Shown here: in pieces, positions 39,927 through 48,197 of the stretch
Layout of the letters: every line of letters begins with the position of its first letter
Position numbering within the stretch: position 1 is the first letter of the stretch
Virus record (IMG/VR): IMGVR_UViG_3300031673_000065
Span: 1 to 52,740 of that record
Source of the DNA: a virus
Reading direction: 5' to 3' (one strand)
DNA: 52,740 nucleotides
Program-made: the position numbers and the translations under genes
Notes under the pieces: model-generated
Databases searched by the model: none
What the model was told of the DNA's origin: nothing
Seen by the model: the letters and a program-made list of their open reading frames with translations, nothing else

Positions 39927-40394
39927 ATGGGCAGAATATACACGGCATCATTCAACGGGCAGGCCGAAACTGTCCAAGTGGATTTGATCGAATTGGTTGC
40001 GCCGTCAACGGCAACTGTCATCGTGCATGAAATCGGCATCAGCCAGTTGCTTGAAATCAAAGACGCGGAAGAAGAAATGCTTTTGTTATTGTTAAAACAA
40101 GGGCAAACCACTACCGGTTCAGGCGGCAATACCATGACGGCTATTCCGCGAATGTTCGGTGATACCGCGTTCGGTGGCACATTGAAGGACACCAACACGA
40201 CGAAAGCCACAGCGGGGACTATTGTCCAACATTATGCGTGGTATTGGAATGTTCGCATTCCGTTCCAGATGATCTGGACACCCGAAACGCGCCCGGTGGT
40301 AGCGCCGTCACGACGCATGACGCTGGAATTGGCAACGACACCGACCGATTCTGTCACGTTCGGCGGTTACATCGTGTTTGAGTCTGAAAGCTAA
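39927..40394 (+). CDS. Conserved virion structural protein (155 aa)
   Basis: Beta-rich protein with a hydrophobic central stretch (AEEEMLLLLLKQGQTTTGSG) and an aromatic C-terminal half (VQHYAWYWNVRIPFQMIWTP, MTLELATTPTDSVTFGGYI). It has the look of proteins of jelly-roll type found among head-fibre or tail-fibre genes. No specific family recognised. It lies between the two giant repeat proteins. Confidence 0.5.
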   Translation: MGRIYTASFNGQAETVQVDLIELVAPSTATVIVHEIGISQLLEIKDAEEEMLLLLLKQGQTTTGSGGNTMTAIPRMFGDTAFGGTLKDTNTTKATAGTIVQHYAWYWNVRIPFQMIWTPETRPVVAPSRRMTLELATTPTDSVTFGGYIVFESES

Positions 40395-40400
40395 AAGCCG

Positions 40401-42860
40401 ATGTCTGTATTTCGCCCATATTGGAGGCAACCGCCGAAACCCAGCCCGCTTGCCGCGCTGACCCTAGCTGATGGGGCAATTCACGGTACCCTGGCGGTAA
40501 CAGAAGCAGCGGATACCCTGGCGGCAACGGGCGACGTTTTCATTCAGGGCGACTTGGCAGTATCCGAGGCCACGGACAGCGCAGCCTTTGCCGGTCAGGT
40601 TATTGTCCAGGGCGATTTAAGTACTACGGAAAACAATGACACGGCAGCGTTCACCGGTGACGTCATCGTTGCGGGCGATCTGGCGGTAACGGAAACCCAG
40701 GACACGGCAAGTCTCGACGGGCTGGTTATAACTACCGGTGATCTAGCTGTTACGGAAAGCGCGGATGCGCTGGTCGCTGCGGGTGTGGTGCTGGTTCAGG
40801 GTGATCTGGCTGTTTCTGAAAATCCCGATGTGCTGGCCGCGGCTGGCATTGTGCTTGTCCAAGGATCGCTTGACACGACAGAAGCAGTAGACACGGCAGC
40901 TGTTGCTGGTGCGGTCCTGGTTCAAGGTGATTTGGCTTCTACGGAAGTCACGGACACCTTTGCCGCTGATGGCGACTTACCCAACACCGGTGACTTAGCG
41001 GTTACCGAAGGCACAGACACCTTCTCCGCCAACGGTGAAATCCTGGTCAGTGGGGACGTAGATGCCACCGAGCAACCAGACGTCCTTGCAGTTGCTGGTG
41101 CGGTGGCCGTACAGGGTGATATCGCTGCAACTGAAACACCCGACGTCTTGGCAGCAGCCGGGGTTGTTGTTATTGCAGGCGACTTGGCAGTAACTGAAAC
41201 ATCCGACACCCTTGCGGCTGCGGGCGTACTACCGACGAACGGTACACTTGATGCCACCGAACAACCCGACACTGTTGTGGTCGACGGTGATGTGATTGTT
41301 ACGGGCAACCTTGCTGCCACTGAACCAGTAGACACGATCGCCGTACTGGGTGACATTGTAGTTCAAGGTGACATGGTTGCCACCGAGCAGACCGACACGT
41401 TTGCCGCCGATGGCAGTCTTATTGTTTCCGGTAATATTGACGCAACCGAAACCCAGGACGCCGCCGCCTTCACAGGCGCTTCGCAAATCGTGGGAGACCT
41501 TGCCGTCACAGAAGGACAGGACACCGCGGCCATTACTGGTCAGGTGGTGGTTGCTGGTGACCTAGATACCACGGAAGGGCAAGACACGTTGGCCGTGGTT
41601 GGTGACGTTATTATTTCCGGGACGCTTGGCACTACTGAACAACCAGATTCAGTGGATGCCACCGGCGCGATTACTGTGGCTGGCGATTTGGCAGTTACAG
41701 AATCTGCTGATGTGGTGGCTGCAGCTGGTCAAGTGATTGTGGCTGGAGATTTGGCTGCTGCCGAAACACCTGACACGTTCGCTGCCGCCGGGTTGGTTAT
41801 CACCAAGGCGGATCTAGCGGCCACGGAAACCCCTGACGCGGCGGCGCTGGCTGGACAGGCGGTAGTTGCCGGTTCACTGGTCACAAGTGAAACACCCGAC
41901 ACCGCTGCCCTCACAGGCAAGGTAGCCGTCCAAGGTGATCTGGCAGCGACAGAAACAGCGGACATAGTGTTCTTCTCGGGGACGTTTTCGGTAGCCGGTG
42001 ATCTTGCTGTTACAGAGGGCAGCGATATAGCCGCCTTGGCTGGCGTTGTACCGGTCGTTGGCAGCGTTGCGGTAACGGAAAGCCCAGACGTCCCGGTGGT
42101 GTCTGGCGTGGTACTGGTGACCGGTACCCTGGCAACCACGGAACAACAGGATACCGCGGTCCTTGCGGGCAAGGTGGTTGTCCAAGGCGATTTGGCAGCG
42201 ACAGAGGACCAGGACGTTGCCGCGCTGAATGGAAGTAGCGGTATCCTCGGTGCTTTAGCCGTCACGGAAAGCCAGGACAGCGCGGCCATTGCCGGGGTTA
42301 TCAAGGTTGCTGGTGATTTAGTTGCTACGGAAGCTGCCGACAGCGCTGTTGTAACAGGTGTGGTTGCGATTGCTGGAGACGCCATTTTAACAGAGCAACC
42401 AGATATCGCGGCGTTCAATGGTGGCTTCGCGGTTATCGGCAATCTGGCGGTCACAGAGATCGTGGATGTTGCGGCGCTGATTGGCAACGTTTACGTGCTG
42501 GGTGATTTGGTTGCGACAGAGGCTCAGGATACGGCGTCTATTGCTGGCCAGCTCACTGACATAACGACAGGTGACTTGGCTGCGACAGAGGCTCAAGACA
42601 CAGCCAACGCGACGGGTGTTGTGCTTGTCGTTGGTGACGTTGCCACCAGTGAACTGCCCGACCAAATGGCTTTCGTTGGGGCTGGGCTGATTTTTGGTGA
42701 CTTGGCAGCATCGGAAAACACGGATGTACTGTCCTTCTTGCAGACGGTATATGGCCAGCCGGTGATCAATATAGTGGTCGAATCGGACGTCGTCAACGTG
42801 GAAGTTCCTTCCGACAGTATCAATATCATAGTGCGCAATGCGCGGGGAAATTCATGGTAA
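40401..42860 (+). CDS. Giant acidic repeat protein: 36 x 21-residue repeats (819 aa)
   Basis: After 28 residues of leader, about 36 near-regular repeats of 21 residues follow (one of 23), consensus GDLAxTExxDTxAxxGxVxVx. The Glu and Asp of TExxD are almost invariant, so each repeat presents an acidic patch that could bind cations. The alternating pattern with Gly at fixed places suits a beta-solenoid or stacked beta-strand fibre. The last 35 residues (NIVVESDVVNVEVPSDS) form a cap. Likely a fibre or surface filament; not recognised as a family. Confidence 0.75.
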   Translation: MSVFRPYWRQPPKPSPLAALTLADGAIHGTLAVTEAADTLAATGDVFIQGDLAVSEATDSAAFAGQVIVQGDLSTTENNDTAAFTGDVIVAGDLAVTETQDTASLDGLVITTGDLAVTESADALVAAGVVLVQGDLAVSENPDVLAAAGIVLVQGSLDTTEAVDTAAVAGAVLVQGDLASTEVTDTFAADGDLPNTGDLAVTEGTDTFSANGEILVSGDVDATEQPDVLAVAGAVAVQGDIAATETPDVLAAAGVVVIAGDLAVTETSDTLAAAGVLPTNGTLDATEQPDTVVVDGDVIVTGNLAATEPVDTIAVLGDIVVQGDMVATEQTDTFAADGSLIVSGNIDATETQDAAAFTGASQIVGDLAVTEGQDTAAITGQVVVAGDLDTTEGQDTLAVVGDVIISGTLGTTEQPDSVDATGAITVAGDLAVTESADVVAAAGQVIVAGDLAAAETPDTFAAAGLVITKADLAATETPDAAALAGQAVVAGSLVTSETPDTAALTGKVAVQGDLAATETADIVFFSGTFSVAGDLAVTEGSDIAALAGVVPVVGSVAVTESPDVPVVSGVVLVTGTLATTEQQDTAVLAGKVVVQGDLAATEDQDVAALNGSSGILGALAVTESQDSAAIAGVIKVAGDLVATEAADSAVVTGVVAIAGDAILTEQPDIAAFNGGFAVIGNLAVTEIVDVAALIGNVYVLGDLVATEAQDTASIAGQLTDITTGDLAATEAQDTANATGVVLVVGDVATSELPDQMAFVGAGLIFGDLAASENTDVLSFLQTVYGQPVINIVVESDVVNVEVPSDSINIIVRNARGNSW
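40485..42755 (+). repeat. 36 tandem 63-base degenerate repeats
   Basis: The 21-residue protein repeats are encoded by about 36 tandem 63-base units that have diverged more at DNA level than the propeller repeats; TGATYTGGC and ACNGAAAC runs recur. The lower DNA identity suggests older duplication. Confidence 0.9.
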
Positions 42861-43156
42861 CTCATACAACAGTCACATGGAAGCAGGGGTTGACGCTGCC
42901 ACACGACCCGGACGATATCAACGACATCACGCTTGATATGACCGCGGTGGTCGGAACGACCGACAGCTTATCCGCTGCCAACGTCAGCGCGGTTGGTGTG
43001 ACCGGGGCGCTGCTGACTTCAACGCCACAGGGTCTCGTCACCTTCCGGGTCAGTGGTGGCGCTACAGGTGCGGACAGCGCGGTCACCGTACAGATAACCA
43101 TGACAGCGGGCCGCAAGCAAAGCCGAACTGTCAACTTCAACGTATTGGAGCGATGA
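42854..43156 (+). CDS. Small beta-rich virion protein (100 aa)
   Basis: Overlaps the repeat protein by 7 bases. Sequence is Ig-like in pattern (TVTWKQGLTLPHDPDDIND, then VQITMTAGRKQSRTVNFNV), with strands separated by short loops and no cysteine. Probably an accessory fibre or decoration domain. No family recognised. Confidence 0.55.
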   Translation: MVTHTTVTWKQGLTLPHDPDDINDITLDMTAVVGTTDSLSAANVSAVGVTGALLTSTPQGLVTFRVSGGATGADSAVTVQITMTAGRKQSRTVNFNVLER

Positions 43157-43157
43157 A

Positions 43158-43661
43158 ATGCCGTTAACACTTACCGCCGTCAATGTCGGCTCAGCGCCAG
43201 GTGATAACACCGGCGATCCTGGTCGGACAGCGTTTCAAACGGTCAACACGAACTTTGCCATAGTCGCAGGTGCGATTGAAGATGCTGAATTGAAAGCGTT
43301 CGTCGTCGGTTGCACCGGCAAAGGTGTGGACCTCGTCGTTGAGGATGTTGTTGAGTATTTCCCAATGCCGTACTCATTCGTACTATTGGACGCACGGGCC
43401 GAAGTGTTCGTTGCCCCGACCGGTGCCGACATCGTGCTGGATATTCAGGAAGGTGGATATTCCGTTTTACAAAGTGGTGGCTTGATCATCCCAGACGGCA
43501 CGTTGACCAGTGAATCAACCGCGGGGAATCCGGTCACGCCTTATACGATTTTGAACACAGGTTCAGTGATCACCATTGACGTGAATGGCGTCGGTTCAAC
43601 TGCCGCCGGTCAATGGTTGAAAGTCACCTTTATCGGTTATGTAATTTGGACGAGTTGGTAA
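43158..43661 (+). CDS. Tail-fibre-type protein with phage attachment motif (167 aa)
   Basis: The N-terminus LTAVNVGSAPGDNTGDPGRT followed by AFQTVNTNF is the recurrent motif (NIGxxxxDxTGDPxRTAFxKVNxNF) seen at the start of phage fibre and virion proteins that are attached in series. The rest is beta-rich (DLVVEDVVEYFPMPYSFVLL, SESTAGNPVTPYTILNTG). Probably a virion fibre protein or a fibre adaptor. Confidence 0.65.
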   Translation: MPLTLTAVNVGSAPGDNTGDPGRTAFQTVNTNFAIVAGAIEDAELKAFVVGCTGKGVDLVVEDVVEYFPMPYSFVLLDARAEVFVAPTGADIVLDIQEGGYSVLQSGGLIIPDGTLTSESTAGNPVTPYTILNTGSVITIDVNGVGSTAAGQWLKVTFIGYVIWTSW

Positions 43662-43662
43662 C

Positions 43663-45306
43663 ATGACACAGATGCTGATCAAATCGCCGATAGCCGCCCT
43701 GCTGGAAAGTTGGGCGACCCCGGCTTATTGCTTTTATACCATCGCAGATAATTGGCCCGTTTCTGGTTTTGCGGTTGCTCAATTTGAACTTCAATATTTG
43801 GACGGGGCATATTATTATGGCACCCTTCCGGGTTATCCATGGCTGGTATACCCGCCATTTTACGGCGATTTCGTATCCTACGGCCAAATCGTTTTCAAGG
43901 CAGACATTATTTCTACAACCGGCGTTGCCGATAATAATTACATCAATGGAAATGCAACCCGGTTTGGACAGTGGTGGGATTACAATACTTATTGGAGAAT
44001 CGAAGTCGATGACAGCCGCAAAAATGGCTTGGCGGTTTCCGCACTGATAAATATTTCCATTGCTGAAGGCGACGGCGCAGGCAACCCCATAACCGGAACC
44101 ATTGTTACGAAACCCGTCACCTTTTACGCTTATCGTGGTTATAAGGAAACCATTTTGCGTGATGAGTTCACCGACACAAATCGCGCTTTGAACACGCACA
44201 CGCCGAACCTGTATCGCAACCCCTATACATCCACTGGAACAACACCTTGGATTGACTTATACCAAGCCGAATCAAATTACGATGCCGGGCAATTTCGCAT
44301 TGCATCAAATAACGTTTATGCAACCGTTGACGGAACGACCGCTTTCCCCGGTGCCATCAGTGTTCTGGATACCTTGATTACTGACTTTTCGTTCGGTGTC
44401 GGAGTGGACTATGGCTTCGGCGGCGAGGGTGGTTTTGGAATCCTTGGGCGCGTTCAGGATTCAGAAAACTTTTGGCTATTGCAAGCGGACGGCATACTGA
44501 CGGCGAACCCGGTATTGAGTTTGATCAAAATGTTGGCCGGGACGCCAACCACCGTTGCCACTTATACGATGACCGGATACGGCCCACTTGCTTGGTCGCA
44601 ATTCAAGGCTATGCGCTTGGAATTTGTAGGCGACAATATCACCGGAGCATATGACATCGACGAAGGCAACCCCGGCATCGCCATCGAACCGATTCAAGTC
44701 ACTTATACCGACAGCGCGTTCAATACAGAAACCCGCTGCGGCTTGTATTCTGATGGAACCAACGCGGGCACATCCGGCTGTCATTTCCGGCGGTGTACTG
44801 TTCTTCCTGCCGTTATGGGATTCGACGCGATTGTCTGGAGTGCTAGTCCATTTACAGCAACTTGCAGCAATCCGCAAACGACCTCGAACAATCAGAGCGC
44901 ATATTGCTTTCTGTACTTTTACCCCGGCTCAAATGGGTTAACCGTGGAACCTTATGATTCATCGTGCTTTTACAATGTCCCTCCCGGAGACACCGGCGAA
45001 GCGTTTGCCCATGTCATTGACTGGAGGTGCGTTACATTATCATTCCCTTCACCGTTTATTGTGAAATATGAAAATGTTTCTGGCGACACTGGTCGGCTTT
45101 CGTGGAAATATACAGGGCCGAATCCCGGCGTGTGGATTGATTTGTATAACGCGACGATCGACCTCGACGCAGATGCAAATTACCCCGGCGAATATTTGAC
45201 AGCGGTTGTCGATATTACCGTCGCGCTGGATGACGGAACCGGGAATCCGGTAGCAGGAACCGAGCACACGAAACGTGTGACGATGAACGCGGATAATACG
45301 GCATGA
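43663..45306 (+). CDS. Large virion protein, unassigned (547 aa)
   Basis: Contains two copies of a strand pattern: VDDSRKNGLAVSALINISIA with GDGAGNPITGTIVTKPVTF near residue 140, and DLDADANYPGEYLTAVVDIT with LDDGTGNPVAGTEHTKRVTM at the C-terminus, so a duplicated domain flanks a central concanavalin-like region (DEFTDTNRALNTHTPNLY). Such DEFTD-led domains are common in phage carbohydrate-binding virion proteins. Probably glycan-binding. It overlaps the glycosyltransferase downstream by 4 bases. Confidence 0.6.
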   Translation: MTQMLIKSPIAALLESWATPAYCFYTIADNWPVSGFAVAQFELQYLDGAYYYGTLPGYPWLVYPPFYGDFVSYGQIVFKADIISTTGVADNNYINGNATRFGQWWDYNTYWRIEVDDSRKNGLAVSALINISIAEGDGAGNPITGTIVTKPVTFYAYRGYKETILRDEFTDTNRALNTHTPNLYRNPYTSTGTTPWIDLYQAESNYDAGQFRIASNNVYATVDGTTAFPGAISVLDTLITDFSFGVGVDYGFGGEGGFGILGRVQDSENFWLLQADGILTANPVLSLIKMLAGTPTTVATYTMTGYGPLAWSQFKAMRLEFVGDNITGAYDIDEGNPGIAIEPIQVTYTDSAFNTETRCGLYSDGTNAGTSGCHFRRCTVLPAVMGFDAIVWSASPFTATCSNPQTTSNNQSAYCFLYFYPGSNGLTVEPYDSSCFYNVPPGDTGEAFAHVIDWRCVTLSFPSPFIVKYENVSGDTGRLSWKYTGPNPGVWIDLYNATIDLDADANYPGEYLTAVVDITVALDDGTGNPVAGTEHTKRVTMNADNTA

Positions 45307-46100
45307 GAATCCTACTCGCCGCCAAGCACGCACCGCACGGTAGCCGACCGATCGGCGGCGTTCAATCGTGGTGTCGTACGGTGGCGAATGAACTGACGTT
45401 GCGCGGATACGATGTGACGACATGGGGGCCGGAACAAGGCATCCCGGTCGGCGGGTTCGACTTGGGTATAATCGCCAACGCGTCTGACACATCACGAGCG
45501 TTCGCGTGGTGTCGTAAAACCTTAAACATATGCCACGGTATCATCCCGGCAGAAAAGCCCGCCACAAACGATTTGACGGTCTTCACTTCCGAAGAAATCC
45601 GCGACCACTGGCACGGCGAAGGGCCGATTATTCGTCAACCTATCGACACCGCGTTCTGGTCGCCAGGGCAATGGCCTTTGCGAATCAATCTGACTCGCTT
45701 CAGCTATCGCGCCGGGTTGCCGTTCGTGCGCAACATCGCACAAGCGATGGAAATGCCTTACCACCATTTGCGCGATCAGAACGAAAATGCCGTGCGTAAC
45801 GTGTTGCAAAAATCCGGCTGTGTACTGGCAACCGGCCGTGCCGCGCTGGAAGCGATGTCGTGTGACGTGCCGGTGGTGCTGTGTGACCATCGCAGCGCGT
45901 ATCAAGGCCCATTGATGGACTTGGATATTGAAAGCGCGATGACCCGCAATTATTCCGGGCGTGGCGGCACCGCACCGACGGTTGAGAATGTGCGCCAGGC
46001 GATTGAATCGGCAATGGAATCAAAAACGCTGCGAGATCACGTTATCAAGCATCATCGGGTCGAAGATACCGTCGATCAGTTGCTGGGGGTTGCTTTGTGA
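45303..46100 (+). CDS. GT-B type glycosyltransferase (family 4-like)
   Basis: A 265-residue GT-B enzyme. The N-terminal RPIGGVQSWCRTVANELTLRG is the GGxxxxxxxLAxxLxxxGHxV motif of family 4 acceptor domains. GCVLATGRAALEAMSCDVPV near residue 180 is the donor-side ExxxxE-like motif (ALEAMSCDVPVV). At 265 residues it is shorter than usual, so the domains are compact. It is coupled to the next transferase gene (ATGA). It may glycosylate the fibre proteins encoded beside it (inference). Confidence 0.72.
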   Translation: MRILLAAKHAPHGSRPIGGVQSWCRTVANELTLRGYDVTTWGPEQGIPVGGFDLGIIANASDTSRAFAWCRKTLNICHGIIPAEKPATNDLTVFTSEEIRDHWHGEGPIIRQPIDTAFWSPGQWPLRINLTRFSYRAGLPFVRNIAQAMEMPYHHLRDQNENAVRNVLQKSGCVLATGRAALEAMSCDVPVVLCDHRSAYQGPLMDLDIESAMTRNYSGRGGTAPTVENVRQAIESAMESKTLRDHVIKHHRVEDTVDQLLGVAL

Positions 46101-46795
46101 ACGTTTACGCACTCACACCCACAGGGAACAGATCCGAAGGGTTGGCGTTGCTTGCCGAATATCTCAACGAGCAAACATATTGCGGTGAACTGACTTGGAT
46201 TATTGTCGACGATTGTTATCCGTTTTCACACGTGCCAAAAATGCGCAACGGTATCCGGGTTGAGTTCATTCATCCTGATTGGCTGTGGGAGCCCGGAATG
46301 AATACTCAAGCGATAAGCCTGGCGGCGGGATTGGGGCACGTGCCGGATGACGCTGCTGTTTTGGTGCTAGAGGACGACGACGTTTATTTGCCGGGGCACG
46401 TTTTGAATTTGGTACAAGCTCTTGAGAATTCAGACCTGGTGGGCGAAAAGGTTTCGAGATATTATAACGTTGCAGAAAATCGCTATCGTGTGTTGCCCGG
46501 AACGCGCCACGCATCGCTTTGCTCAACCGGGGCAAGAGGAAAGGCGCTAGATGCGTTTAAAGCCACCTGTAAGGCTTTTAGCACCCGTATCGACTTCTTG
46601 CTTTGGCAAAGGTACACAGGCACCAAACGGTTGCTTAATAGCGCAAATGTAGTGGGGATAAAAGGCTTGCCAGGACGACCAGGTATCGGTGTCGGGCACC
46701 GCAAGAATTTTGGGTCACCAGACGACGGCACAGTGTTGAAAAAGTGGATTGGGGATTTAGCGTATAATTACAGCATCTTCAGGGAGGTTGCATGA
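46097..46795 (+). CDS. GT-A type glycosyltransferase (232 aa)
   Basis: VYALTPTGNRSEGLALLAEY followed by WIIVDDCYPF and, near residue 95, AVLVLEDDDVYLPG, gives a GT-A fold with a DxD-type metal site. No transmembrane segment. It overlaps neighbours by 4 bases on each side: the GT-B gene and the tail terminator gene. Acceptor unknown. Confidence 0.75.
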   Translation: MNVYALTPTGNRSEGLALLAEYLNEQTYCGELTWIIVDDCYPFSHVPKMRNGIRVEFIHPDWLWEPGMNTQAISLAAGLGHVPDDAAVLVLEDDDVYLPGHVLNLVQALENSDLVGEKVSRYYNVAENRYRVLPGTRHASLCSTGARGKALDAFKATCKAFSTRIDFLLWQRYTGTKRLLNSANVVGIKGLPGRPGIGVGHRKNFGSPDDGTVLKKWIGDLAYNYSIFREVA

Positions 46796-47193
46796 GCACC
46801 ACCGACATTACAGAAACGGCATTCCAGTTGCTGGAGACGTTCGTGTATGTACCGCAGCCAGCCATCCTTTATCCTGGCGTCCAAAATGATCCGCCGCAGA
46901 CGGGTATGTGGTTGCTGCCGAGTGTCTTTCCTAATGAGCCGAATGATATTGCGTGGGACAATGATTCATGCGTTGATACCCGCGGCTTTGTACAAATATT
47001 AGTTTATTTTCGACCGGGACAGGGTGTTATTGAGCCGTCGGAGCTGGCCGACGCTTTGATTGCGTTCTTCCCAAAAGGATCTCAACTTGGGCCTGTACGG
47101 GTGCGCAAGCGTCCTTGGCAGTCACCTGTTGTAGTTGAAGATTCCAGCAAGCTTTTTATTCCGGTTACGATACCGTATAAAGGCTTAACATAA
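46792..47193 (+). CDS. Tail terminator-like protein (DUF4128-like)
   Basis: A 133-residue protein directly ahead of the tail tube gene. MWLLPSVFPNEPNDIAWD, then RGFVQILVYFRPGQGVIEPS, ADALIAFFPKGSQLGPV and VRVRKRPWQSP match the DUF4128 tail-terminator pattern (gpU-like fold). It stops tail polymerisation and joins tail to head. Confidence 0.72.
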   Translation: MSTTDITETAFQLLETFVYVPQPAILYPGVQNDPPQTGMWLLPSVFPNEPNDIAWDNDSCVDTRGFVQILVYFRPGQGVIEPSELADALIAFFPKGSQLGPVRVRKRPWQSPVVVEDSSKLFIPVTIPYKGLT

Positions 47194-47253
47194 ATGAATG
47201 ATGCCCCTGAAATGGGTTTCGCGAAACCATTTTTTATTAACTGGAGGATTTAA
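47194..47253 (+). CDS. Possible 19-residue leader ORF ahead of tail tube gene
   Basis: MNDAPEMGFAKPFFINWRI is an open frame of 20 codons that starts one base after the terminator gene's stop and ends three bases before the tail tube start. It runs straight through the hairpin at 47210-47232, so its translation would melt that hairpin. A leader peptide that controls attenuation is possible; no independent ribosome-binding site is obvious. Confidence 0.3.
   Translation: MNDAPEMGFAKPFFINWRI
47210..47235 (+). terminator. Terminator-like hairpin ahead of the tail tube gene
   Basis: AAATGGGTTTC (47210-47220) pairs with GAAACCATTT (47223-47232) with one bulged G and a very short loop, followed by a T-run (47230-47235). 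It resembles a Rho-independent terminator or attenuator for rightward transcription. Confidence 0.65.
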
Positions 47254-47255
47254 TC

Positions 47256-47720
47256 ATGGCAAGTTGTGGTGCAACAAACTTTGGAGGTACGTTTTCGATT
47301 TCGACGACTGCCACCAATCTTGATCTGACGCTGTCAGAATTCCTGGGATTGAGCTATACGGAAATCCCGAACCTTGTAACCAGTGACCCAACGGGTATCA
47401 CACAGAATGTCGTTAGCGACAGCACGTGGGATCGCCCGGTGGTTTGCAAAGGCAAGGGTGAAGCGAATGCGGGCGATCCGAATGTCGAATTCCAGGATAC
47501 CGCATCAGCGGGAATGGATTTGATGGTGGCTGCTGCGGCATACGATAACACCAGCTCGTATGCGTTCTTGTTTCAATGGGCCGATGGCAGCGAAGAATAC
47601 AATCGCGGTCTGGTAACGGGTCCGCAACGCACCAAGGGCGGCAACGAAGATTTCAAGCATGTCATTTTCACGCTTGGGCTCCAACAGCCGCCTGAAGTTG
47701 TAGAAGCAACCTCAGTATAA
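47256..47720 (+). CDS. Major tail tube protein
   Basis: A 154-residue protein between tail terminator and tail chaperone genes, the canonical place of the tube protein. CTGGAGGATTTAATC gives a strong start. Features are a conserved-looking TFSISTTATNLDLTLSEF, CKGKGEANAGDPNVEFQDTA and FQWADGSEEYNRGLVTG. It has a beta-sandwich composition. Expression is probably high, with hairpins on both sides. Confidence 0.78.
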   Translation: MASCGATNFGGTFSISTTATNLDLTLSEFLGLSYTEIPNLVTSDPTGITQNVVSDSTWDRPVVCKGKGEANAGDPNVEFQDTASAGMDLMVAAAAYDNTSSYAFLFQWADGSEEYNRGLVTGPQRTKGGNEDFKHVIFTLGLQQPPEVVEATSV

Positions 47721-47735
47721 CGGGTGCTGAGTATT

Positions 47736-47765
47736 GTTCCCGGTTCATCAGGACCGGGAACCTTT
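47736..47765 (+). terminator. Terminator-like hairpin after the tail tube gene
   Basis: GTTCCCGGT (47736-47744) pairs with ACCGGGAAC (47753-47761), a 9-bp perfect stem with 8-base loop, followed by CTTTTAA. The short T-run suggests partial termination, which would lower expression of downstream tail genes relative to the tube. Confidence 0.75.
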
Positions 47766-47786
47766 TAACGTAATGAGGAAAATGAA

Positions 47787-48197
47787 ATGAACTTAAATGA
47801 AATCAAAAATGCAGTGCAGACCGTCAACCGGGAAGTAGAATTCAAACCGGCAGGAACATCAACGGGTTGGTTCTTTGAATTGCGTCACGAATCCGCACAG
47901 GAAGTGCAGGAAGTGATGCGTAGATTCCAAGCCAAGATTCGTGACTTGACACTGAAAAGAAAGACCAGTCAGTATCAAGCCCTGGTGACGGCGCATGAAG
48001 ACACGTTGCGGATTGCACACGTCGCCGGGTGGAAATGGGAAAATGGCGTCGACGAAGAAGCCGGGCGACCAGCTTTCACGAAGCGGGAACTCAAGACGCT
48101 ACTGAATGATGAGACTTTGAGTTACCATTTGAAATCATTCATTGACGAGGAGATTGGAAGCCTTGACGATTTTTTATCGAGATCGGAGAACAGCTAG
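47787..48197 (+). CDS. Tail assembly chaperone, short form (gpG-like)
   Basis: A 136-residue protein in the place of lambda gpG. GAGGAAAATGAA precedes the ATG. Charged and helical (FELRHESAQEVQEVMRRFQ, AKIRDLTLKRKTSQYQALV, IAHVAGWKWENGV), as in gpG-like chaperones. It ends five codons after a slippery site from which a longer form is made. It binds the tape measure and tube subunits during tail assembly (family knowledge). Confidence 0.85.
   Translation: MNLNEIKNAVQTVNREVEFKPAGTSTGWFFELRHESAQEVQEVMRRFQAKIRDLTLKRKTSQYQALVTAHEDTLRIAHVAGWKWENGVDEEAGRPAFTKRELKTLLNDETLSYHLKSFIDEEIGSLDDFLSRSENS
48170..48176 (+). promoter_or_regulatory. -1 frameshift site T TTT TTA
   Basis: In frame 0 the codons are GAT TTT TTA TCG, so T-TTT-TTA (48170-48176) is a classical XXXYYYZ heptamer, the same as in HIV-1 gag-pol. 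A TGA in the -1 frame at 48164-48166 lies just upstream and the frame-0 stop at 48195-48197 just downstream, so slippage must occur in this small window. Confidence 0.92.

Noticed and set aside
41729-42487. 252-codon minus-strand Ser/Ala/Thr-rich frame
   Set aside because: Antisense to the 21-residue repeat gene; its apparent periodicity only mirrors the sense repeats.
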